Positions 1-5,593 of a DNA stretch of 7,483 nucleotides are shown in pieces. Each line of letters starts with the position of its first letter. The stretch's first letter is position 1. The DNA is from Propionibacteriaceae bacterium (GTDB taxonomy: Bacteria > Actinomycetota > Actinomycetes > Propionibacteriales > Propionibacteriaceae): positions 1 to 7,483 of the forward strand of contig JAIRVA010000334.1 in the NCBI GenBank assembly GCA_031254155.1, in the 5' to 3' direction. The translations under genes were made by a program, and so were the position numbers. Below the pieces are notes generated by a model. The model ran no database searches. It was given only the letters and a program-made list of their open reading frames with translations, and was not told the DNA's origin.

Positions 1-1
1 A

Positions 2-970
2 CGTAAGCGTATTGGGGCTGTCATTGTTGGTTTGGGTCTGCTGGCGTCGATGGCGGCCTGCTCCAACACGTCGCCAGCGGCTCCCGCCACCACCGGCGGC
101 GGCGGGTCGACGACGATCAAGGCCGTCGGGCTGATGGTCCAGGACATTTCCAACCCGTTCTTCGCCGTGATGAAGACTGCCATGGAGAACCAGGGCAAGA
201 CCGACGGTTTCACCGTCAACGTCCAGGACGGCCAGCAGGATCTCGGCCAGCAGAACAACCAGATTGATGCGTTCATCCAGCAGAAGGTTGACCTCATCCT
301 GCTCAACGCCGTGGACTCGCAGGGCATCGGCTCGGCCGTCCAGCGCGCGTTGGCCGCCGGGATCGTCGTCGTCGCGGTCGACGTCGACGCCGCCGGCTCC
401 CAGGCCGTGGTGATGACCGACAACGTCGCTGCGGGTACCCAGTCCTGCACGGCGCTTGCCGACAAGATCGGCGGCAAGGGCAACATTATCATTGTTGACG
501 GTACGCCGATCACCTCCGTCCAGGACCGTGTGAAGGGCTGCGAAGCCGTACTCGCCGACAAGTACCCCGGCATCAAGGTTGTCGCAAAACAATCCGGTAA
601 GAACGATGTGGCGACGGGCCAGTCCATCACGACCGACCTGTTGACCGCCAACAAGGACCTGCAGGGCATCTTCGCCATCAACGATCCTACCGCGCGCGGC
701 GCCGTACTGGCGCTGGAGCAGGCCAACCGGGCGTCCGGAATCTGGGTGACCGGCGTCGACGGCTCGCCCGAAGCGGTGACCGAGATGAAGAAGGCGGACT
801 CGCCGTTCTGGGCCACGCCGGCGCAGGACCCGGCGGGCATGGTTGTCAAGGCGTACGAAGTGGGCAAGGACATCATCGCCAATGGCGCGCCGGCCGCGGC
901 CAACCGGGTGACCCTGATGAACCCGACCCTGGTGACGCAGGCCGACCTCGACACCTACAAGGGCTGGTGA
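2..970 (+). CDS. Sugar ABC transporter substrate-binding lipoprotein (RbsB-like), 5' end clipped
   Basis: This is the extracellular solute-binding component of a CUT2-type monosaccharide importer. It captures a sugar and delivers it to the permease encoded two genes downstream. The reading frame is open from base 2 (Arg-Lys-Arg...), so the true start lies a few codons before the window; the TTG at 32 is inside the signal peptide and is not the start. Numbering visible codons from base 2, a basic n-region (RKR), a hydrophobic core and the lipobox-like MAAC (Cys20, bases 59-61) mark a lipoprotein signal. A low-complexity Ser/Pro/Gly linker follows. The mature part matches the periplasmic-binding-protein type 1 fold: an NPFF motif after the first strand, LLNAVDS, a QDRVKG Arg, an INDPTARGA segment, GVDGSPEAV, and ATPAQDPAGM near the C-terminus. 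These correspond by eye to RbsB ligand-contact segments. The Arg of the RbsB 'LDR' contact is replaced here (AVDVDAAG), so the sugar may not be ribose. Two cysteines (TQSC and VKGC) could pair. The ATPase gene follows 34 bp later. Family is near certain; substrate unknown. Confidence 0.93.
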   Translation, partial: RKRIGAVIVGLGLLASMAACSNTSPAAPATTGGGGSTTIKAVGLMVQDISNPFFAVMKTAMENQGKTDGFTVNVQDGQQDLGQQNNQIDAFIQQKVDLILLNAVDSQGIGSAVQRALAAGIVVVAVDVDAAGSQAVVMTDNVAAGTQSCTALADKIGGKGNIIIVDGTPITSVQDRVKGCEAVLADKYPGIKVVAKQSGKNDVATGQSITTDLLTANKDLQGIFAINDPTARGAVLALEQANRASGIWVTGVDGSPEAVTEMKKADSPFWATPAQDPAGMVVKAYEVGKDIIANGAPAAANRVTLMNPTLVTQADLDTYKGW

Positions 971-993
971 CGACGCCCGGACTCACGCCGCCC

Positions 994-998
994 AAGGA
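994..998 (+). promoter_or_regulatory. Ribosome-binding site of the sugar ABC ATPase gene
   Basis: AAGGA sits six bases before the ATG at 1005, a good Shine-Dalgarno spacing. It supports that start. The 34-bp gap after the binding-protein gene shows no terminator-like hairpin, which fits one transcript for the operon. Confidence 0.7.
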
Positions 999-1004
999 CC
1001 TGCC

Positions 1005-2510
1005 ATGACTGAACCGCTACTCGCAGTTGAGAACATCTCCAAACGGTTCGGCGCGACGCAGGCCTTGGCGGGAGTGCAGTTCGACATCCTCCCCGGTGAG
1101 ATTCACGCGCTCACCGGGGAGAACGGGGCCGGCAAGTCGACGTTGATGAAAATCATCTCCGGCAACTACGCCCCCGACACCGGCCAGATCCGGGTGAACG
1201 GTACCCCGGTGGCCTTCGCGAACCCCAGTCAGGCCAAGGCCGCGGGGATCGCCATCATCCACCAGGAACTCAACACCGTCCCCGAATTGACGGTCGCCGA
1301 GAACCTGGCCCTGGGCGCGGAACCGACGAAGAGCGGCGTGCTCGACCGCCGGGGCATGATCGCCGCCGCCCGGGCGAAACTGGCCCTGGTCGGGGCGGAC
1401 ATCGACCCCGCCACCCCCATCGGGCGGCTCAGCGTCGGCCTCCAGCAGATGATCGAGATTGCCCGCGCCATTTCGGAGGACGCCAAGATCCTCGTCCTGG
1501 ACGAGCCCACGGCGGCGCTGTCCCAGACCGAGTCCCAGACGCTGTTCGCGCTGCTGCACGAGATGCGCGACCGGGGCATGGGGCTCGTGTACATCTCCCA
1601 CCGCATGGAAGAGGTCTGGGCCCTGGCCGACCGGATCACGGTGCTGCGCGACGGCTGCGTCGTGGGTACGCGGGCGAAGGCCGAGGTCGACCCGTCCGAG
1701 ATCGTCCGGATGATGGTGGGCCGCGAGGTCCACGACCTCTACCTGCGCTCCGAGCGGGCGGCGGGCGACGTCCGGCTGCAGGTGGCGGGACTGGCGGGCG
1801 CGCCCGGCATCGGACCGGTGTCGTTTGACGTCCGCGCGGGTGAGGTCGTCGCCCTCGTTGGCCTGATCGGCGCCGGTCGTACGGAAGTCGTACGGCTGAT
1901 CTACGGCGCCGACAAGGCGACGAGCGGTACGGTGACGCTGGACGGGGTACCGCTGGCGTCCCGCCGTCCCGGCCGCAGCATCGGCCACGGGGTGGGCCTG
2001 CTGCCGGAGAGCCGCAAAGACCAAGCGTTGTTCCTATTGATGTCCGTGACCGACAACGTGGTCATCTCGACCCTGTCACGGTGGTCGACCGCCGGGGTAC
2101 TCGCCCGCCGCGCGCTCCGCAAAGCGGTCGGCGCGCTCACCGAACGACTGCGGCTCAAGGCCGCCTCCAACAACGCCGAGGTCCGCTCGCTGTCGGGCGG
2201 CAACCAGCAGAAGGTCGTCCTCGCGCGCATGCTCGCCCAGGAACCCAAGGTGCTGATCCTGGACGAGCCGACGCGCGGGGTCGACATCGGGGCCAAGAGC
2301 GAGATCTATCGCATCATCAACGACATCGCCAAGACGGGTACGGCGGTCCTGATCGTCAGTTCCGACCTGCCCGAGGCCCTCGGCATCGCCGACCGGTTGC
2401 TGGTGATGCGCCGCGGGCTGATCGCGGCGGAACTGGGCGCGGTCGGCGCCACCGAGGAGCAAGTCATGGAGTACGCCACCGGCGTACTGTCTTTCGAAGG
2501 AACGACATGA
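1005..2510 (+). CDS. Sugar ABC transporter ATP-binding protein (RbsA/MglA-like), two nucleotide-binding domains
   Basis: This 501-residue cytoplasmic ATPase powers the CUT2 sugar importer. The length is normal for the RbsA/MglA/XylG family, and it has the family's two tandem nucleotide-binding domains. Domain 1 has Walker A GENGAGKST (38-46), a Q-loop in IIHQELN (84-90), a signature-like LSVGLQQM (142-149), Walker B ILVLDEPTAAL (162-172) and the switch His in ISHR (His199). Domain 2 has the degenerate Walker A GLIGAGRTE (286-294, no Lys), the signature LSGGNQQK (396-403), Walker B VLILDEPTRGVD (416-427) and VSSDLPE in place of the switch His. This asymmetry, with one canonical and one degenerate site, is typical of the family and not a sign of decay. 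The start at 1005 is supported by AAGGA at 994-998. The gene ends in ATGA shared with the permease start, implying translational coupling. The long antisense frames across it are shadows. Confidence 0.96.
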   Translation: MTEPLLAVENISKRFGATQALAGVQFDILPGEIHALTGENGAGKSTLMKIISGNYAPDTGQIRVNGTPVAFANPSQAKAAGIAIIHQELNTVPELTVAENLALGAEPTKSGVLDRRGMIAAARAKLALVGADIDPATPIGRLSVGLQQMIEIARAISEDAKILVLDEPTAALSQTESQTLFALLHEMRDRGMGLVYISHRMEEVWALADRITVLRDGCVVGTRAKAEVDPSEIVRMMVGREVHDLYLRSERAAGDVRLQVAGLAGAPGIGPVSFDVRAGEVVALVGLIGAGRTEVVRLIYGADKATSGTVTLDGVPLASRRPGRSIGHGVGLLPESRKDQALFLLMSVTDNVVISTLSRWSTAGVLARRALRKAVGALTERLRLKAASNNAEVRSLSGGNQQKVVLARMLAQEPKVLILDEPTRGVDIGAKSEIYRIINDIAKTGTAVLIVSSDLPEALGIADRLLVMRRGLIAAELGAVGATEEQVMEYATGVLSFEGTT

Positions 2511-3505
2511 GTGAGTCAGTGACAGTGGCCGACGTGGTCACGGGCCGGCGGCAGAATACGGGCGAACGCATCTTTTTCTGGTGGGACCGGGTGGGCATCC
2601 TGCTGATCCTGGTCCTGCTGATGGCCCTCATGACGGTCACCGCGCCGAACTTCGCGTCGTTTGACAACGCGATGAATGTGTTGCGGTCGATCTCCATCAA
2701 CGCGATCCTGGCCTCGGGGATGACGCTCGTGATCCTGACGGCCGGCATCGATCTCTCGGTCGGCTCCACTCTGGCCGTCGCCGGCTGCGTCGGCGTCCTG
2801 CTGCACGTCGCCGGGGCACCGATGATCGTGGCGGTGGGCGGCGGCGTCCTCGCGGGCGCGCTGGCGGGCGCCGTCAACGGCGGGCTGTCCGCCTGGCTGC
2901 TGATGCCCCCGTTCATCGTCACGCTAGGCGCGATGACGTACCTCCGCGGCATCGCCTACACCTCCACCGGCGGCCTGCCGGTCATCGCCGACGACCTGTC
3001 CTTCGCCGCGCTCGGCAACTCGTACGTCTGGGTGGTCCCGACGCCGGTCATTGTCATGCTGATCGTTTACGCCCTCATCTGGTTCCTGCTCGAACGGACG
3101 CGGTTCGGCCGCCACGTGTACGCGGTCGGCGGCAACCCGGAGGCGGCGCGACTGGCCGGTATCAACGTCAAACGTGTCCTCGTACTCGTCTACACCATCT
3201 GCGGCGCCACCGCCGGCCTGGGTGGCATCATCTTCGCCGCCCGCGTCATGAGTGCCCAGCCCAACGGCGGCCAGAGCTACGAACTCGACGCGATCGCCGC
3301 CGTCGTCCTGGGCGGTACGGCCCTGTCGGGCGGCCGGGGCAAGATCATCGGTACGCTGATCGGCGCCCTCATCATCGGGGTACTGTCCAACGGCCTGGTC
3401 TTGATGAACGTCCCGTACTTCACCCAACTCATCGTCAAGGGCCTCGTCATCGTCGCCGCCGTCGCCCTCGACTCCGTCCGCCGGTTGGTGACCAACGCCA
3501 GCTAG
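2507..3505 (+). CDS. Sugar ABC transporter permease (RbsC-like)
   Basis: This 332-residue integral membrane protein forms the translocation channel of the CUT2 sugar importer, probably as a dimer partnered with the upstream double ATPase. The open frame extends back to 2081 inside the ATPase gene, but the ATG at 2507 is the sensible start. It overlaps the ATPase stop (ATGA), has GAAGGAA at 2496-2502 just before it, and gives the normal RbsC length. A charged cytoplasmic N-terminus of about 28 residues precedes the first membrane segment (about 30-45). Several more hydrophobic segments follow. Family motifs seen are LTAGIDLSVGS (77-87), PPFIVTLGAMTYLRG (134-148), the cytoplasmic loop RFGRHVYAVGGNPEAARLAGI (199-219, the coupling-type segment that contacts the ATPase in this family) and GGTALSGGRGKIIGT (269-283). 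It is the last gene of the operon visible here. No clear terminator hairpin follows the stop. The sugar is not identifiable from the permease. Confidence 0.95.
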   Translation: MSESVTVADVVTGRRQNTGERIFFWWDRVGILLILVLLMALMTVTAPNFASFDNAMNVLRSISINAILASGMTLVILTAGIDLSVGSTLAVAGCVGVLLHVAGAPMIVAVGGGVLAGALAGAVNGGLSAWLLMPPFIVTLGAMTYLRGIAYTSTGGLPVIADDLSFAALGNSYVWVVPTPVIVMLIVYALIWFLLERTRFGRHVYAVGGNPEAARLAGINVKRVLVLVYTICGATAGLGGIIFAARVMSAQPNGGQSYELDAIAAVVLGGTALSGGRGKIIGTLIGALIIGVLSNGLVLMNVPYFTQLIVKGLVIVAAVALDSVRRLVTNAS

Positions 3506-3661
3506 GGCGGTAGCCGTCCACCGTACCTGCGAAAATGTCCGACCCGTCTGTCACGCTCTATCGTGGCGGTGTGTCCGACCAAGGCTCCGGGGAGCGAGCG
3601 CGCGGCGGACCGTGGTGGCACGAACCGCTTCACATAGACTTGATATGACAAACGAAGGAAG
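3506..3661. other. Intergenic region between the sugar operon and the HTH/ImmA gene
   Basis: This 156-bp gap separates two functional units on the same strand. It contains a 9-bp direct repeat TGTCCGACC (3536-3544 and 3572-3580), which may be chance. Near the downstream gene lie an AT-richer patch with a TAGACT (3635-3640), which fits the TAnnnT form of an actinobacterial -10 box, and a purine-rich GAAGGAA just before the coding start. I see no convincing -35 element and no strong rho-independent terminator for the permease transcript. Confidence 0.5.
3640..3651 (+). promoter_or_regulatory. Imperfect palindrome TTGATATGACAA, possible operator of the HTH/ImmA gene
   Basis: TTGATATGACAA has inverted TTG/CAA ends around a six-base centre and matches its own reverse complement at 8 of 12 positions. 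It lies 10 bp before the GTG start of an HTH-containing gene, where autorepressors of toxin-antitoxin loci commonly bind. That role is inference. The site is short and could equally be part of the promoter or chance. Confidence 0.25.
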
Positions 3662-4828
3662 GTGAACGCTACGTCCGCACGAATGCACGTGACCCCTTCC
3701 CTCTTGGCTTGGGCGGTCGAACGATCGCGGCTCGAGCAGGCCCAGATCGCGGCGGCCTTCCCCAGGTTTGCCGACTGGCTGGACGACCAGGCCCGCCCCA
3801 CGATAAGCGAGCTTGAGAAGTTCGCCAAACTGACACGCACCCCACTTGGGTACCTCTTCTTGGAGGAACCGCCGGAAGAGTCCGTGCCGATTCGGGATTT
3901 CCGGACCTGGGGCAATCTTGGTGTTGAGCGGCCCTCGCCGGATCTCCTCGATACGCTGTACGACTGCCAGATGCGCCAGGCCTGGTACCACGACCACGCT
4001 CTGGCGATGGGTTTCGAATCGCTGAAGTTCGTGGGGTCGGTGACCGCCGGCACGTCACCGGACGCTGTCGCAGCGGCCATCCGCCAGGCGCTTGGCCTCG
4101 ACTCTCGCGAGCGAGCACGGTGGAACCAGCCCGCCAACGCCTGGCGATGGCTCGTCGACGCAGCGGAGTCCCTGGGCGTCCTCGTCATGGTGAGCGGCGT
4201 GGTCGGGCTCAACACGCACCGAAAACTTGACCCGGGTGAATTTCGCGGTTTTGCACTCGTGGATCCCCTCGCGCCCGTCATCTTCGTCAACGGGGCCGAC
4301 TCCAAGCCGTCGAAGGCTCCCCACGTATTCACCCTCATCCACGAGTTGGCCCACATCTGGGCAGGCGACAGCGGCGTTTCCGGCACCGACTTCAGCACGC
4401 GACACGGCGATGCCGACGAAGTGTGGGCCAATCGCGTCGCGGCAGAGGTGCTGGTTCCGGCCAGCGAACTCACGGCTACCTGGAGTGACGCCTCAGCAAC
4501 CGAACTTCAGCGGCTGCGAAAGATCTTCTGCGTCAGCACTCTTGCCATTCTCAACCAAGCCCTGGACTGCGGGCTTCTATCGTGGGATGTCTACCAGCGA
4601 ACGTACGCGTCTGAATGGAGCCGAGTCGCGGGTGCCTTGCAGACCGCCGAGGCCACAGGCGGCGGGAACTTCCACCATACGCAGCCGTACCGAGTAAGCA
4701 AGCGGTTCGCCAAAGCGCTGGTGTCAGACACTCTCGAAGGCCGGACCCTCTACACTGACTCGTACGCCCTCCTCGGAGTGCGCAAGCACAGCGTGTTCGA
4801 GCGATTCGCCGAGACGGTGATGGCCTGA
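3662..4828 (+). CDS. HTH-ImmA/IrrE family metallopeptidase, antitoxin-like partner of a PIN-domain protein
   Basis: This 388-residue protein pairs an N-terminal Xre-type DNA-binding region with a C-terminal ImmA/IrrE (COG2856) zinc peptidase domain. Proteins of this form usually sit directly upstream of a DUF4411 PIN ribonuclease and are treated as the antitoxin/regulator. Residues about 10-62 form the HTH region, recognisable by the TISELEKFAKLTRTPLGYLF segment (47-66), followed by the family's EEPPEESVPIRDFRT. The catalytic motif is HELAH (227-231), with a third metal ligand expected among the acidic residues around ADEVWANRVAAEVLVP (251-266). The C-terminal GGNFHHTQPYRVSKRF (334-349) and the tail to residue 388 are typical, so the protein looks full length. 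The GTG at 3662 is the first in-frame start after a TGA at 3641. However, GAAGGAA (3654-3660) lies only one base before it, so Met8 (3683) is a possible alternative. The stop overlaps the next ATG by one base. The 323-residue antisense frame is a shadow. Confidence 0.9.
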   Translation: MNATSARMHVTPSLLAWAVERSRLEQAQIAAAFPRFADWLDDQARPTISELEKFAKLTRTPLGYLFLEEPPEESVPIRDFRTWGNLGVERPSPDLLDTLYDCQMRQAWYHDHALAMGFESLKFVGSVTAGTSPDAVAAAIRQALGLDSRERARWNQPANAWRWLVDAAESLGVLVMVSGVVGLNTHRKLDPGEFRGFALVDPLAPVIFVNGADSKPSKAPHVFTLIHELAHIWAGDSGVSGTDFSTRHGDADEVWANRVAAEVLVPASELTATWSDASATELQRLRKIFCVSTLAILNQALDCGLLSWDVYQRTYASEWSRVAGALQTAEATGGGNFHHTQPYRVSKRFAKALVSDTLEGRTLYTDSYALLGVRKHSVFERFAETVMA

Positions 4829-5008
4829 TGTACCTCCTCGACTCCAACGTCTTCATAGAGGCGGAGCGCCGTCGCCACCCACGAAAGGTCGGAGCCGGAG
4901 TCGAAGAGAAACATCAAGATTCCTGACACCTGCCGGGCACTGGGCGTCTCATGCATTGCGCCTTTTGCTATCATCAGGGAGACTCGCGCCCGGTTCCTGC
5001 TGGAATAG
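4828..5008 (+). pseudogene. DUF4411 PIN-domain ribonuclease, internally deleted and frameshifted
   Basis: Two ends of one gene remain without the middle. Frame A starts at the ATG overlapping the upstream stop (4828) and reads MYLLDSNVFIEAERRR, the characteristic DUF4411 PIN start, with the first active-site Asp at residue 5. It then leaves the family pattern and stops at 4924-4926 after 32 codons. Frame B, open from about 4859 and family-like from about 4871, reads VATHERSEPESKRN, then KIPDTCRALGVSCIAPF, and ends RARFLLE with a TAG at 5006-5008. That is the usual conserved C-terminus of the same family. Members are generally about 160-170 residues; here about 16 plus 45 residues survive. So roughly 100 codons, carrying the remaining catalytic acids, are gone, and the junction near 4865-4880 also shifts the frame. 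The product cannot be an active PIN nuclease. The conserved position after the HTH/ImmA gene confirms identity by context. Family assignment is from memory of the conserved ends. Confidence 0.85.
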
Positions 5009-5034
5009 AGAGTCGGAGAGTGAACCACGTGACC

Positions 5035-5049
5035 CCCTGTGTCTCAGGG
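5035..5049. other. Short inverted repeat between the PIN remnant and the 92-codon minus-strand ORF
   Basis: CCCTG (5035-5039) and CAGGG (5045-5049) form a perfect 5-bp stem with a 5-base loop. It lies four bases beyond the stop of the minus-strand ORF and 26 bases beyond the stop of the PIN remnant, so it could help end either transcript. There is no U-tract on either side, and a 5-bp stem is weak, so this is only a candidate. Confidence 0.2.
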
Positions 5050-5053
5050 AGCC

Positions 5054-5332
5054 TCAACCGGGTCCCTTGACGCTCCCGCCCGACCCGCCGCCAGTGACTG
5101 GGCCGGGCGGGGGGACGACTGATGTTTGCTGCTCGTCGGCAATCTCGGCTTGCTCGACCGTCATTCCCTGGGACCCCGTCGGATCATGGAAACACAACTT
5201 ACCTTGCGGAGTGCCGGCGTGGTAGTCCGGCGCCAACACCAGGTTGGCGAACTGGTCGTCCGTAAGCCCCGCGCACACGATTGCGGCGGGGCGGAACCAC
5301 GCCGGTCGTCGGGTGTCGGAACGTGCAGTCAT
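5054..5332 (-). CDS. Hypothetical protein, 92 residues, no recognised family
   Basis: I do not recognise this protein. The ORF starts at an ATG (5332) directly preceded by an in-frame TGA, so it cannot extend further upstream. GAGG (5342-5339) lies six bases before the ATG, an ideal Shine-Dalgarno spacing. The first half is mixed and could be folded: RPAWFRPAAIVCAGL, then LTDDQFANLVLAPDYH, then GKLCFHDPTGSQGM. The last 20 or so residues are a low-complexity Pro/Gly/Ser tail (PPPGPVTGGGSGGS). There is no signal peptide or membrane segment and there are two cysteines. Third codon positions are mostly G/C as in the neighbouring genes, though a few codons (ACA, TCA, CAA, GGA) are less typical. 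It is convergent with the PIN remnant and points away from the surface-protein gene. An overlapping minus-strand frame (5199-5435) is less plausible. It may be a real small gene, a remnant, or a chance ORF. Confidence 0.45.
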   Translation of the reverse strand: MTARSDTRRPAWFRPAAIVCAGLTDDQFANLVLAPDYHAGTPQGKLCFHDPTGSQGMTVEQAEIADEQQTSVVPPPGPVTGGGSGGSVKGPG

Positions 5333-5335
5333 TCA

Positions 5336-5353
5336 GTGCCTCACTACAGGCAC
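5336..5353 (-). promoter_or_regulatory. Hairpin enclosing the Shine-Dalgarno site of the 92-codon ORF
   Basis: On the minus strand GTGCCT, loop GTAGTG and AGGCAC form a perfect 6-bp stem with a 6-base loop, ending three bases before the ATG at 5332. The GAGG ribosome-binding site is the last loop base plus the first three bases of the 3' arm, so folding would hide it. Whether this controls translation is inference. Confidence 0.35.
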
Positions 5354-5465
5354 AACCTACACCAGCGCCATCGTACCCACTATGGCGTAGGCGCCCGCTC
5401 TCGAACCGGAAGCACTCCCACTTATGCGCCCGCAACCTCGCGCCAGCGCTTCCCCGGGCATGAGC
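5354..5465. other. Non-coding stretch with no supported feature
   Basis: Between the small minus-strand ORF and the terminator hairpin I see no supported gene. A GGTTCGA on the minus strand near 5395-5402 resembles a tRNA T-loop, but the flanking bases do not pair as a T-stem. The promoter of the 92-codon ORF, if any, should lie here; no clear -10/-35 pair is visible. Confidence 0.4.
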
Positions 5466-5492
5466 GTGGCCCCCAGGTTACCCGGGGGCCAC
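5466..5492 (-). terminator. GC-rich hairpin downstream of the surface-protein gene
   Basis: GTGGCCCCC (5466-5474) and GGGGGCCAC (5484-5492) form a perfect 9-bp stem with a 9-base loop. It begins 14 bases past the stop codon of the minus-strand surface-protein gene. Position and strength fit a transcription terminator. No U-tract follows on the minus strand, which is common for actinobacterial terminators but leaves the call less certain. Confidence 0.6.
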
Positions 5493-5506
5493 AGCTTGAC
5501 TCGTCG

Positions 5507-5593
5507 TCACACCAGTTTGCGGACCCGGACTACTGCGAGGCCAAGTACGAGCATGAGGACCGACAGTACGACGGCCGCACCGGTCTGCGCCAC
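5507..5593 (-). other. C-terminal sorting-signal-like segment (VAQTG, membrane segment, basic tail)
   Basis: The last 28 codons of the surface protein encode VAQTG, then about 17 hydrophobic residues (AAVVLSVLMLVLGLAVV), then RVRKLV. This order is that of a cell-wall sorting signal. The pentapeptide keeps TG and Ala at position 2 as in actinobacterial LAXTG signals but has Val in place of Leu, so either a sortase with altered preference or simple membrane retention is possible. Confidence 0.6.

Noticed and set aside
286..294. Second Walker A of the ATPase (protein residues 286-294) lacking its Lys, considered as a defect
   Set aside because: GLIGAGRTE is the normal degenerate form in the second domain of RbsA/MglA-type ATPases.
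1017..2024. 335-codon minus-strand open frame opposite the ABC ATPase
   Set aside because: It is antisense to a gene with every ATPase motif intact; its protein is rich in Arg, Gly, Asp and His with no domain, as expected from a shadow of high-GC coding DNA.
2081..2506. Upstream extension of the permease frame inside the ATPase gene
   Set aside because: It would overlap the second nucleotide-binding domain and gives an Arg/Gly-rich shadow peptide; the ATG at 2507 has the family N-terminus and a ribosome-binding site.
3536..3580. 9-bp direct repeat TGTCCGACC spaced by 27 bases
   Set aside because: Only two copies, GC-rich, and no link to an insertion or integration boundary; chance cannot be excluded.
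3502..4473. 323-codon minus-strand open frame opposite the HTH-ImmA gene
   Set aside because: The plus strand has HELAH and the whole ImmA/IrrE pattern; the minus frame is Ser/Arg-rich and featureless.
4750..5028. 92-codon minus-strand frame across the PIN remnant
   Set aside because: It is the antisense of the recognisable DUF4411 C-terminus on the plus strand.
5385..5415. Possible tRNA 3' end on the minus strand (GGTTCGA)
   Set aside because: The five bases on each side (TCCGG and GCGGG) do not pair as a T-stem, and no anticodon or acceptor stem could be drawn.
5199..5435. 78-codon minus-strand frame overlapping the 92-codon ORF
   Set aside because: Arg/Gly-rich, without a better ribosome-binding site; the competing frame has GAGG at ideal spacing and a more protein-like composition.
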